Notes under the pieces: generated by a model
What the model was told of the DNA's origin: nothing
What the model saw: the letters and a program-made list of their open reading frames with translations, nothing else
The model's database searches: none
Shown: piece by piece, positions 46,795 to 54,592 of the stretch
Layout: the number at the start of each line of letters is the position of its first letter
Position numbering within the stretch: position 1 is the first letter of the stretch
Program-made: the position numbers and the translations under genes
DNA from: Hyphomonas neptunium ATCC 15444
GTDB taxonomy: Bacteria > Pseudomonadota > Alphaproteobacteria > Caulobacterales > Hyphomonadaceae
Reading direction: 5' to 3'
Length of the DNA stretch: 64,000 bases
NCBI RefSeq assembly: GCF_000013025.1
Contig: NC_008358.1
Span: 2,046,001 to 2,110,000, forward strand

Positions 46795-46862
46795 AGCGAA
46801 GCCCTCTTGGGTATCGTCACTCCCGATGGCCGCAGGCCATCTAGGAGCCTAGCTCCTGCCAT
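46795..46862. repeat. Palindromic intergenic repeat after ispDF
   Basis: A 17-base palindrome (arms GATGGCC at 46825-46831 and GGCCATC at 46835-46841, GCA loop) is followed by AGGAGCCTAGCTCCT. Neither strand has a T run, so it is a repeat-like element and not a standard terminator. Confidence 0.45.
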
Positions 46863-47045
46863 TGCCGACTGATCTGACGGAAAGTTCCGGAGATGGGCCC
46901 TCAGATGCGCTGGCGCGCATCGAGGGTGACGAACAAAAACAGCGTGGGGATATTTTCGGCATCCCCTGCCCTTACCTCGCGGCATTATTTTCAAGGCGGC
47001 GCCTTCATGAGAGCTTCCCCGGCAAAAGATAGCCGGGAGGAAGAC

Positions 47046-47831
47046 ATGGACGATATTCTGATCACCGAGAAACGCGGGCACGTGACGGTGCTGACGCTGA
47101 ACCGACCTGAGGCGATGAATTCGCTCGATTATGAGCTTTATGACGCGCTGGAGAATGCGGTGCGCACCTCGGACGCGCGGGCGATTGTGATTACGGGGTC
47201 TGGCACGCGGGCGTTCTGCGCCGGGGACGATGTGAAGAAGATCCTCTCCAAGGGCGCGCCGGTGACGCCGGAGCGGGCGGCCAAGGCGAAAGATACCGGC
47301 GGGCTGACGCCTGCGGCCGACGCCCTTCTGCATACGGATATTCCGGTGATTGCGGCGATCAATGGCTTTGCGCTCGGCTGGGGCGCGGAGCTGGCGATCA
47401 TGGCGGATATGCGGGTGATGTCTGACACCGCCAAGATCGGCGAGATTTTCGTGACGCGGGGGCTCTGCTGTGACGCGCCGGGGCTCGGGCGGCTGGCCCA
47501 GCTTGTGGGCCGCGAGAAGGCAAGCGAGCTGCTGTTCACCGGGGACGTGATTGACGCGGCCGAGGCCAAGGCGATTGGCCTGGTGGGCCGGGTGGTGGCG
47601 CCGGGGGACCTTATGCCGACGGCGCTGGCACTGGCGGAGAAGATCGCGGCGAACCCGCCCCAAGCGGTCAAATCGCTGAAAGCCGGTTTGCGCCGGACGC
47701 TGGACCCGGATTGGCGCGATACGGGCAAATGGGCGATTACCGAAATCCGCCGCCTGATGCAGACCGCCGACGCGAAGGAAAGCGCCGCGGCCTTCATCGA
47801 AAAGCGAACGCCGGTCTTCACGGGCAACTGA
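47046..47831 (+). CDS. Enoyl-CoA hydratase/isomerase (crotonase) family protein
   Basis: This 261-residue crotonase-fold protein has RPEAMNSLDYELYDAL, the oxyanion-hole segments GTRAFCAGDDVKKI and GFALGWGAELAIMADMRV, and TRGLCCDAPGLGRLAQLVG. The two catalytic Glu positions of classical hydratases appear as CDAP and GAELA, so one carboxylate may be missing and the exact reaction is uncertain. The start is the ATG at 47046, which has GGGAGG just upstream. The pncC-like gene follows. Confidence 0.85.
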   Translation: MDDILITEKRGHVTVLTLNRPEAMNSLDYELYDALENAVRTSDARAIVITGSGTRAFCAGDDVKKILSKGAPVTPERAAKAKDTGGLTPAADALLHTDIPVIAAINGFALGWGAELAIMADMRVMSDTAKIGEIFVTRGLCCDAPGLGRLAQLVGREKASELLFTGDVIDAAEAKAIGLVGRVVAPGDLMPTALALAEKIAANPPQAVKSLKAGLRRTLDPDWRDTGKWAITEIRRLMQTADAKESAAAFIEKRTPVFTGN

Positions 47832-47852
47832 TCGGGCGCTAGACAGGTGACC

Positions 47853-48344
47853 ATGTTTCCAGATCGCCTTCGTAACCTCGCCATGCTGGTGCTCGATGAT
47901 GCCGAGCGGGCCCGCCTGAAGATCGTGACCGCAGAGAGCTGTACCGGGGGGCTCGTCGCGGCGCTGCTGACCGATATTGCCGGCTCCTCCTCCGTGTTCG
48001 AGAGGGGCTTTGTGACCTATTCCAACAAGGCCAAGGAAGAGATGCTGGGCGTGCCCGGCGATGTGCTGGCCGATTTCGGGGCGGTCTCCGAGCCGGTGGC
48101 GCGGATGATGGCCGAAGGCGCGATGGCCAACAGCCGGGCGAACATCTCCGTGGCGATTACCGGCGTTGCGGGGCCGGGCGGCGGTACACGGATGAAACCT
48201 GTGGGCACCGTCCACATCGCCTGCGCGCGGGAGAACCGGGCCGTGCTGCACGAAATGCTGCAACTGGGCGACATTGGCCGCGAGGGCATCCGCATGGCGG
48301 CGGTTGAGACGGCGCTGAACTTGATTCAGGCGCAGACGCGGTAG
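47853..48344 (+). CDS. pncC: CinA C-terminal domain protein / nicotinamide-nucleotide amidase
   Basis: This is a stand-alone CinA C-terminal (PncC-type) domain of 163 residues. It has the active-site ESCTGGLVAALLTDIAGSS, the segment ERGFVTYSNKAKEEMLGV, and ITGVAGPGGGTRMKPVGTVHIA, all diagnostic. PncC deamidates NMN to nicotinate mononucleotide in NAD salvage. I chose the ATG at 47853 over the GTG at 47847; AGG lies upstream. It follows the crotonase gene by about 20 bases. Confidence 0.93.
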   Translation: MFPDRLRNLAMLVLDDAERARLKIVTAESCTGGLVAALLTDIAGSSSVFERGFVTYSNKAKEEMLGVPGDVLADFGAVSEPVARMMAEGAMANSRANISVAITGVAGPGGGTRMKPVGTVHIACARENRAVLHEMLQLGDIGREGIRMAAVETALNLIQAQTR

Positions 48345-48396
48345 GGTGGGCTGGCTGCCAACTGATTCATTCAAACGGTTTTCAGGGCTGAGAGCG

Positions 48397-48517
48397 CCCC
48401 CACCCTAGCCCTCCCCATAGTCATGGGGAGGGGACCTGTTGCGTTTTGGGAGAGGTAATGTTTCGACTTGGAGCGACGTGCCCCCTCCCCATGACTATGG
48501 GGAGGGTTGGGGTGGGG
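48397..48517. repeat. Inverted pair of 24-base palindromes
   Basis: Two copies of a palindrome with arms CCCTCCCCAT and ATGGGGAGGG are present (48409-48432 and 48483-48506). Each carries one CCCCACCC-type flank, and the two are in opposite orientation about 50 bases apart. They match across their flanks too, so the block could form a large cruciform. They are REP/BIME-like. Confidence 0.75.
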
Positions 48518-49831
48518 TCCAATCCGGTAAGATGGGTAACAAAACAGACCGGGGACATGGGTAACAGATTTGCGAGGATGACCATCTGGAGGAGATGGTC
48601 ATGGGTTGGAGGCGGACAGATCCGATGAACGAGCGTGTTGAGTTCATCGCGGCGTGGCTGAAGGGTGAGGACAGTGTGACAGGGCTGTCTGTGCGGTTCG
48701 ATATATCGCGCAAGACGGCCTACAAATGGATTGAGCGTTACAAGGCTGCGGGGCCAGCGGGGCTTTATGATGTGTCTCGAGCCCCGCTTTGCCCGGCGGG
48801 CGGCACGCCACCGGAGCTGGCGTCCCGTGTGGTGACGCTCCGGCGGGCGCATCCTGCCTGGGGGCCGCGCAAGTTGAAGGCGCGTCTGGAGATGGATGAT
48901 CCGGGTGTTGCCTGGCCAGCGGCTTCGACGATCGGTGACATTCTCAAGCGCGAAGGGCTTGTATCTCCGCGGCGGTTTCGCCGGCGCGCGGCGCCGATGA
49001 CAACGCCCTTTGCGCAGGCGCATGCCCCCAACGATGTCTGGTGCATGGACTTCAAGGGCTGGTGGCGTACGGGCGATGGCCAACGCTGTGAGCCGTTCAC
49101 GGTCTCGGACGCCCTGAGCCGGTATCTTCTGGTCTGCCAGCCTGTCGCGCGCACGGGCTATGATACGGTCTGGCCGGTACTGGCAAAGGCGTTCCGGGAC
49201 CACGGCCTGCCGCGCGCCATCCGGTCAGACAATGGTCCGCCTTTCGGGTCTGTGGCGGCCGGGGGCCTGTCCCGTCTGGCGGTCAACTTTGTGAAGATGG
49301 GCATCTTCCCGGAACGGATCACCCCTGGAAAGCCGCAGGAGAATGGGCGCCATGAGCGTCTGCATCTGACCCTGAAGCGCGAAGCGGCCGATCCGGTCTC
49401 CCGCACACTTCGGGCGCAGGCCGCGCGCCTTGTCCGGTTCCGGAAATCCTACAATCATGAGCGTCCGCATGAGGCGCTCGGCCAGAAACCCCCGGCGGCG
49501 GTCTATGTGCCAAGCCCGCGCGTATGGGACGGCAAGCTTCGCGCCCCGGACTATCCTGGCGCCACCGAAACCCGCGCGGTCAGGCACGCCGGCACCATTA
49601 GATGGCGCGGCGCGGAACCCTTCATCTCCGAAGTGCTGATCGGGGAGCGCGTTGGCCTCTTCCGGACCGGCGAAGACCAATACGACGTCTACTTCGGCCC
49701 CATCCTCCTCGGACACATCGACCCGAAAAAACGCATGAACCGCATCAAGCCTGGCAGACCACGGAACATACCATGAAAACTGTAACCCATCTCCCCGGTC
49801 TCAAATGTTACCTATGTCCCCGGTTGCACAG
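48516..49831 (+). mobile_element. IS481-family insertion sequence
   Basis: An apparently intact element of about 1.3 kb. Each end has a roughly 50-base inverted repeat made of two tandem units of about 25 bases, each containing CCGG and ATGGGTAACA (left units end at 48541 and 48566; right units are their inverse, in 49780-49830). Flanking TGGGGTGG at 48508-48515 and 49832-49839 may be an eight-base target duplication, but the region is G-rich and this is not certain. It was inserted into the palindromic repeat block. Confidence 0.8.
48601..49776 (+). CDS. IS481-family transposase
   Basis: This 391-residue transposase has an N-terminal helix-turn-helix (SVTGLSVRFDISRKTAYKWIERY), a second HTH-like region (SRVVTLRRAHPAWGPRKLKARL), and an rve-type DDE core: Asp in WCMDFKGWW, Asp in IRSDNGPPF and Glu in NGRHERLH. 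No frameshift is seen, so it could be active. The ATG at 48601 sits seven or so bases after GGAGGAG; one at 48595 overlaps the ribosome site. It has a C-terminal beta-rich region ending at the inverted repeat. Confidence 0.93.
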   Translation: MGWRRTDPMNERVEFIAAWLKGEDSVTGLSVRFDISRKTAYKWIERYKAAGPAGLYDVSRAPLCPAGGTPPELASRVVTLRRAHPAWGPRKLKARLEMDDPGVAWPAASTIGDILKREGLVSPRRFRRRAAPMTTPFAQAHAPNDVWCMDFKGWWRTGDGQRCEPFTVSDALSRYLLVCQPVARTGYDTVWPVLAKAFRDHGLPRAIRSDNGPPFGSVAAGGLSRLAVNFVKMGIFPERITPGKPQENGRHERLHLTLKREAADPVSRTLRAQAARLVRFRKSYNHERPHEALGQKPPAAVYVPSPRVWDGKLRAPDYPGATETRAVRHAGTIRWRGAEPFISEVLIGERVGLFRTGEDQYDVYFGPILLGHIDPKKRMNRIKPGRPRNIP

Positions 49832-49839
49832 TGGGGTGG

Positions 49840-50077
49840 CTCTCGGCTTGATACCCAAGACGTGTTTCACGCAGCACGTTTGGCCGGACGCAGCGGGCGC
49901 TGGCCGGTTTGGAAGCTCAAATTCGGGGTGGCTTTATAGCTAGGAAGTGTCGGCGGTTGCCACGAGGGCGCATTCCCCCTTCGTCAGTCCGCTGCGCGGC
50001 CTGCCACTTCCCCCGCTTGCGCAGGGGAAGATAAAGCGTTGTGCTTCGGGGAGAAAGTCTGCCGGGACAGAGGTAGA
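49840..50077. other. Gene-free interval right of the IS element
   Basis: About 240 bases without a credible gene. It contains a hairpin with arms CTTCCCC and GGGGAAG (about 50009-50032), which is the reverse complement of the core at 35478. The minus-strand frame across this interval is Arg/Pro-rich noise. Confidence 0.5.
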
Positions 50078-50332
50078 CTAGCATGGATCGCTCCACGGTT
50101 TGCGTGTCGGGGAAATTAATCCGTAGCCTGCCGGTTCTGTTCCGGCGACATAGTGAATGTCGATCCGGCCCCACCAGGTGATCGAGATGAGGGCGTCGCC
50201 GCGGCCGAGCGCATCGAGCCGGCCGGGCAGCTTGCACAATTCCCGGAAGAGGAACCACCAGAACAGCGGGTGCACAGCTTTGAAATAGCTGGCGAACACC
50301 GGATGTGCGCGGAGGCGGTTGAAGTGCGACAT
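50078..50332 (-). CDS. Small tryptophan-rich protein of unknown function
   Basis: I do not recognise a family. The 84-residue product starts MSHFNRLRAHPVFASYFKAV, has a hydrophobic aromatic stretch HPLFWWFLFRELCKLPG, then a beta-looking tail (ALISITWWGRIDIHYVAGTEP). The composition is unlike the Arg/Pro/Ala noise of antisense frames here, and conserved-looking aromatic blocks make a real gene likely. There is no strong Shine-Dalgarno before the ATG. It is isolated between the IS element and the START-domain gene. Confidence 0.55.
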   Translation of the reverse strand: MSHFNRLRAHPVFASYFKAVHPLFWWFLFRELCKLPGRLDALGRGDALISITWWGRIDIHYVAGTEPAGYGLISPTRKPWSDPC

Positions 50333-50499
50333 GGGCGGAGTTTACGCGCGGCGGCGGAGGGGGTGGACAGGATTTCCGGGAGTTTTTTGTAGGGGGTTGA
50401 TCGGGATGGGGATTTTTTGGGCGGAGGGGCCGCGATTTGTTGGATAGGGTGGAAGCCCTCACCTCCCATCGCTTTGCGATGGCCTGCTCCGGGCGTTTG

Positions 50500-50530
50500 C
50501 AGCCTCTCCCACAGGGAGAGGAATTTAGGG
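50500..50530. repeat. Hairpin repeat 3' of the START-domain gene
   Basis: CCTCTCCC and GGGAGAGG form an eight-pair stem around ACA at about 50503-50522. There is no T run on either strand. It is similar in kind to the other palindromic repeats near here and is placed just after the stop of the minus-strand gene. Confidence 0.4.
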
Positions 50531-50533
50531 GCT

Positions 50534-50995
50534 TTATGCCTTGGGCGCGGAGTAGCGCCGCTGCGCTTCTTCCAGAAAGGCGTTCAGTATACGGTCTACG
50601 GCCAGGTCGTGGTTTGCAGCCGCGAGGAAGCCGATGATGGGGTTTCTGAATTCGTAGTTGATTTCCAGCGACACATCGGAGGCGCCGTGGACGCTTTCGG
50701 TGATGCGCCATTCGGCAAAGAGTTTGCGGAAAGGACCGCGCACGAGCGAGGCAGTGACGCGGCGGGCCGGTTCGTCGGCGACCACGCGGGTGGTGAAGCG
50801 TTCGGTGAAGCCCTTGAAGCCGACGACCGCTTCGCCGAGGCATTCAATGACACCGGGGCCGGCGGCGCGCACTTCAGAGACGCGCAGGGCGGTGATCCAT
50901 TTTATGAAATCAGGATAGCGGGCGATGTCTGACACCAGCGCAAAGCATTGCGGCGGCCCGTAAGGCACACGCAGGGTCTTGGTGAAGCGCGGCAT
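50534..50995 (-). CDS. START-domain protein of the RatA/Coq10 family
   Basis: This 153-residue polyketide-cyclase/START-fold protein begins with TKTLRVPYGPPQCFALVSDIARYPDFIKWI, the usual family start for coenzyme Q-binding Coq10 and RatA proteins, and ends in a long amphipathic helix (DLAVDRILNAFLEEAQRRY). Family members either chaperone ubiquinone or, as RatA in E. coli, bind 50S subunits; this cannot be decided here. It follows lipA by three bases, a frequent alphaproteobacterial pairing. Confidence 0.87.
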   Translation of the reverse strand: MPRFTKTLRVPYGPPQCFALVSDIARYPDFIKWITALRVSEVRAAGPGVIECLGEAVVGFKGFTERFTTRVVADEPARRVTASLVRGPFRKLFAEWRITESVHGASDVSLEINYEFRNPIIGFLAAANHDLAVDRILNAFLEEAQRRYSAPKA

Positions 50996-50998
50996 GCC

Positions 50999-51970
50999 TT
51001 ACGCTTTGCGGGCGGCGAGAAAGGCTTCGCGCGCGGCGCGCAGCTGGGCGAAGTCTTCGCCCGCATGGTGGCTGGAGCGCGTGAGCGGGCTGGCCGAGAC
51101 CATGAGGAAGCCTTTGGCGCGGGCGATTTCTTCATACGCCTTGAACTCTTCGGGCGTGACGAAGCGGTCAATCGCGGCGTGTTTGCGCGTGGGCTGAAGA
51201 TATTGGCCGATGGTGAGGAAGTCGACGCCGGCAGAGCGCATGTCGTCCATCACCTGCATCACCTCTTCCTTGGTTTCACCCAGGCCCACCATCAGCCCGG
51301 ATTTGGTGAACTGGGCGGGGTCGCGGTCCTTCACCTTTTGCAGCAGGCGGAGGGAATGGAAATAGCGCGCGCCGGGGCGGATGGTGAGATAGAGGCGCGG
51401 GACGGTTTCCAGATTGTGATTGAACACGTCGGGCCGCGCATCGATGACGCGGTTTTCCCAGCCATCCTTGCGCAGGAAATCCGGCGTGAGGATTTCAATC
51501 GTCGTGCCGGGCGAGCGTTCGCGGATGGCGTTGATCGTATTGACGAAGTGCATGGCGCCGCCGTCTTCCAGATCGTCGCGGTCAACGGATGTGATGACGA
51601 CATGGGAGAGGCCCATTTCGGCGACGGCCTCGGCCACGCGGGCGGGCTCGTCTTCTTCCACGCCGGGCTTTGGCTTGCCGGTGGCGACGTTGCAGAAGGA
51701 GCAGGCGCGGGTGCAGACCTCGCCCAGGATCATCATGGTGGCGTGTTTCTTGTCCCAGCACTCGCCGATATTGGGGCAGCCGGCCTCCTCGCAGACAGTG
51801 ACGAGGCCCTTCGACTTCACGATATTGCGGGTCTCGTTATAGCCCTGCGAGGTGGGCGCCTTGACGCGAATCCAGTCCGGCTTGCGCAGAACGGGCGTGT
51901 CTGGCCGGGCCTGCTTTTCGGGATGGCGCGGGCGCGGGGCGCCGGAACGGGTGTCTATGAGATTGGCCAT
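50999..51970 (-). CDS. lipA: Lipoyl synthase
   Basis: LipA is the radical-SAM enzyme that inserts two sulfurs into octanoyl-protein to make the lipoyl cofactor. The 323-residue protein carries the auxiliary cluster [12 protein letters not shown] and the radical-SAM cluster [15 protein letters not shown], plus the C-terminal ligand in the [14 protein letters not shown] region. The product equips the PDH E2 and E1-beta lipoyl domains encoded at the left end. I chose the ATG at 51968-51970 ([10 protein letters not shown]); the frame is open to 52054 but no good ribosome site precedes any candidate start. Confidence 0.96.
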   Translation of the reverse strand: MANLIDTRSGAPRPRHPEKQARPDTPVLRKPDWIRVKAPTSQGYNETRNIVKSKGLVTVCEEAGCPNIGECWDKKHATMMILGEVCTRACSFCNVATGKPKPGVEEDEPARVAEAVAEMGLSHVVITSVDRDDLEDGGAMHFVNTINAIRERSPGTTIEILTPDFLRKDGWENRVIDARPDVFNHNLETVPRLYLTIRPGARYFHSLRLLQKVKDRDPAQFTKSGLMVGLGETKEEVMQVMDDMRSAGVDFLTIGQYLQPTRKHAAIDRFVTPEEFKAYEEIARAKGFLMVSASPLTRSSHHAGEDFAQLRAAREAFLAARKA

Positions 51971-52053
51971 GGGGAGGAAATGGACCTTCGAGGCGATTCC
52001 ATCAAGCGTCAGCGTCTGCAGACGACCCATGCAGGAGGTGGGGCGCACTGGCA

Positions 52054-52070
52054 ATATCTGTTGCAGATAT
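52054..52070. promoter_or_regulatory. Candidate operator between lipA and the acyl-activating enzyme
   Basis: A perfect inverted repeat ATATCTG-TTG-CAGATAT lies in the divergent intergenic region, about 64 bases before the synthetase ATG. Seven-base arms with a three-base spacer are the size of a dimeric repressor site. I cannot match it to a known consensus. Confidence 0.5.
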
Positions 52071-52133
52071 GACGCAACATGACAGAATATTACAAAATTC
52101 GGCTCAAGCCGGTATGATTCAGGGCGGAAACCT

Positions 52134-53720
52134 ATGCAGCAATCGATCCAGCCACTGGTGCCCGCACCGCTTGCCTACAAGCCGCAGCGCACCCGCACGG
52201 ACCTGTTTTCCGCGCTGCTTCGCGCCTCACGCGAGTTTGGCGGCGGCAAGACGATTGTGGTGGACGGCGACGAGCGGGCGCTGACCTATAAGGAAATCAT
52301 CCGGGCGGCTTTCGGGCTGGGCTCGGCGCTGAAAAAAGGCACCAGGAAAGGCGAGGCGGTGGCCATCATGCTGCCGACCGGCGTGGGCGCGGTGATCGCG
52401 TTTTATGCCGTCAGCGCGTTCGGGCGCGTGCCGGCGATGCTGAATTTTACCGCTGGCTCGAAAAACCTGAAGGCGGCGATGAAGGCCGCCAAGGTGAAGC
52501 GGATCATCACGGCGCACAAATTTGTGGAACTGGGCGGGCTGGAGACGCTGATCGAGGATCTCTCGAAGGTTGCCGAGATCATCTATCTTGAGGATGTGCG
52601 GGAGAATCTGTCGCTCGGCAACAAGCTGACGGCGGTGGCCGGGACGCTGCTGCCGGGGCTGGTGGCGGCGGGGCCGAGCCACAAGAAGCCGGCCGTGATC
52701 CTGTTCACATCCGGCACCGAGGGCGAGCCCAAGGGCGTTGTGCTGAGCCATGAGAATGTGATGGCGAATGTCGAGCAGGTGCGCGCGCATATCGGGCTTG
52801 GTCCTGATACGGATGTACTGTTCAATCCGCTGCCGATGTTTCACTGTTTCGGGCTGACCGTGGGCGCGATCCTGCCTATTGTGGCGGGCATCAAGGTGTT
52901 CTTTCACCCCTCCCCGCTTCAGCCCAAGGAAATCGTGCGCCGGATCAGCGAGCACAAGCCCACGATCATGCTGGCGACCGATACGTTCATTTCGCAATAT
53001 GCGCGGACGGCGGAAGACGGCGATCTCAGTTCCATTCGCCTCGCTGTTTGCGGCGCAGAGCGGGTGAAGGATGAGACGCGGGCTTATGTTCGCCGGAAGT
53101 TTGATATCGAGATTCTGGAAGGATATGGCGCGACCGAAGCGTCACCCGTGGTGGCGGCCAATCAGTGGGAAGATAACCGTCCGGGTACGGTTGGGAAGCT
53201 GATGTCGGATATGGAATCGCGGCTGGTGCCGGTGGAGGGCATGCCCGAGGGCGGGAAGCTGCATATTCGCGGGCCCAACATCATGCTGGGTTATCTGCGC
53301 CCGTCCAATCCCGGCGTGATCGAGAAGCTGATCGATGGCTGGCATGATACCGGCGACATCGTGACCGTGGACGAGGACGGGTTCATCCGCATCATGGGCC
53401 GCGTGAAGCGCTTTGCGAAGATTGGCGGGGAGATGGTGTCGCTCGCCGTGGTGGAGAATTGCGCGGCGGCTGTGTGGCCGGACAATATGCATGCGGCGGT
53501 TACCCTGCCCGACCCGAAGAAGGGCGAGCAGGTGATCCTGCTGACCGACGCGCCGGAAGCGACGCGGGAGCCGATCCTGAGCTGGGCAAAGCAGCATGGC
53601 GTGCCGGAGATTTCCGTTCCGCGCCGGGTGTTCCGTGTGGCCGAGATCCCCGTGCTGGGGACGGGCAAGGTGGATTATGGCGCCGTGGGGATTGCGGCCG
53701 AGCGGCTGATGAACGACTGA
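52134..53720 (+). CDS. Acyl-CoA/acyl-ACP synthetase (AMP-forming)
   Basis: The 528-residue ANL-superfamily enzyme resembles the acyl-ACP synthetase half of bifunctional Aas (2-acylglycerophosphoethanolamine acyltransferase). It has the P-loop [13 protein letters not shown], the A5 motif [12 protein letters not shown], the A7/A8 motifs [12 protein letters not shown] and [12 protein letters not shown], and the catalytic Lys near the end in GTGKVDYG. The acyltransferase half is absent. It activates fatty acids with ATP; the acceptor (CoA or ACP) cannot be told. It is convergent with phaZ and separated by seven bases. AGGGCGGA precedes the ATG. Confidence 0.87.
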   Translation: MQQSIQPLVPAPLAYKPQRTRTDLFSALLRASREFGGGKTIVVDGDERALTYKEIIRAAFGLGSALKKGTRKGEAVAIMLPTGVGAVIAFYAVSAFGRVPAMLNFTAGSKNLKAAMKAAKVKRIITAHKFVELGGLETLIEDLSKVAEIIYLEDVRENLSLGNKLTAVAGTLLPGLVAAGPSHKKPAVILFTSGTEGEPKGVVLSHENVMANVEQVRAHIGLGPDTDVLFNPLPMFHCFGLTVGAILPIVAGIKVFFHPSPLQPKEIVRRISEHKPTIMLATDTFISQYARTAEDGDLSSIRLAVCGAERVKDETRAYVRRKFDIEILEGYGATEASPVVAANQWEDNRPGTVGKLMSDMESRLVPVEGMPEGGKLHIRGPNIMLGYLRPSNPGVIEKLIDGWHDTGDIVTVDEDGFIRIMGRVKRFAKIGGEMVSLAVVENCAAAVWPDNMHAAVTLPDPKKGEQVILLTDAPEATREPILSWAKQHGVPEISVPRRVFRVAEIPVLGTGKVDYGAVGIAAERLMND

Positions 53721-53727
53721 GCGCGGC

Positions 53728-54570
53728 TCAGGCGGCGTTGCTCAGCGGCGCCGCGTTTTCCTCATCCATGAATTCGCGGATCAGCGCGCCGGTTTCCTCG
53801 GCGCGGGTGACGAGGAAGAGGTGGCCGCCGCCCTTAATGATGCGCAGCCGAGAATCTGGCAGGGCGAAGTTCAGGATGTGGCCGTTGGCGACGGGCACGA
53901 TGGAGTCTGCATCGCCCATGATGACCAGCGTTGGCATCTTCAGGAAACGGATGAAGGGAAGGCTCGACCAGCCCGCGAAGGCGAGGATCTGGTAGAGATA
54001 GCCTTTGGGGTCTGGCGGCATGAGATTGTCGATATGTCCGCCTGCGGATTCATCGGCCGCGTCGCCATAGAGTTTGGCGAAGTTTTCGCGCATGAATTCG
54101 GGATCTGAATAGCGGCGCGTATCGACCATTTTCGAGAGCGAGGCCGGGCGGCCGGGGATCATGGTGACGCCGGCTGTGGTGGCGCACAGGATGAGACGTT
54201 TGACGCGGCTGCGATACTGGAAAGCGAATTGCTGGGCGAGCGCGCCGCCCCAGGAGACGCCCATGACGTCCATCTCATCGATGCCGTAGCGGTCGACCAG
54301 TTTGCGAATCCAGCGGGCGAGCATCCAGTGGCGGTAGGGCCATTGGGTGACGGGGCTAAGGCCGACGCCGGGGACGTCCAGGGTGAGGATTTCCCGGTCC
54401 GGGAACATGCCGCCGAGACCGGAGGCCAGCTCCAGATTGGCGCCGATGCCGTTGAAGAAGACGAGCGGGCGGCCACCCGCCTGCCCTGTCGCGGGCCAAT
54501 GAGCGACGCGCAGGGTGATACCGTCGATGGTTTCCATCGTGATGACGGGTTTGCGGGCGGTGGCGGGCAT
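53728..54570 (-). CDS. phaZ: Intracellular poly(3-hydroxyalkanoate) depolymerase, medium-chain type
   Basis: This 280-residue alpha/beta-hydrolase corresponds closely to Pseudomonas PhaZ. It has PLVFFNGIGANLELA, the nucleophile Ser in GVSWGGALAQQFA, LILCATTAGVTMIPGRP, the catalytic Asp in IMGDADSIVPVAN and His in GGGHLFLVTRAEE. It degrades stored PHA. The ATG at 54568-54570 follows a GAGAAAG; the longer frame reaches into phaC. It lies 22 bases downstream of phaC, the same order as in Pseudomonas. Confidence 0.9.
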   Translation of the reverse strand: MPATARKPVITMETIDGITLRVAHWPATGQAGGRPLVFFNGIGANLELASGLGGMFPDREILTLDVPGVGLSPVTQWPYRHWMLARWIRKLVDRYGIDEMDVMGVSWGGALAQQFAFQYRSRVKRLILCATTAGVTMIPGRPASLSKMVDTRRYSDPEFMRENFAKLYGDAADESAGGHIDNLMPPDPKGYLYQILAFAGWSSLPFIRFLKMPTLVIMGDADSIVPVANGHILNFALPDSRLRIIKGGGHLFLVTRAEETGALIREFMDEENAAPLSNAA

Positions 54571-54592
54571 CAGCGTATCTTTCTCAAACGGC

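Noticed and set aside
46569-48374. Long minus-strand open frame of about 601 codons opposite ispDF, crotonase and pncC
   Set aside because: It spans three clear plus-strand genes and the intergenic repeat, is Arg/His/Pro-rich and has no recognisable domain.
48397-48517. CRISPR-like repeat pair
   Set aside because: Only two copies in opposite orientation, no regular spacers and no cas genes.
49917-50843. Minus-strand frame of about 308 codons between the IS and the START gene
   Set aside because: Arg/Pro-rich low-complexity text that crosses REP-like repeats and overlaps the START gene in another frame.
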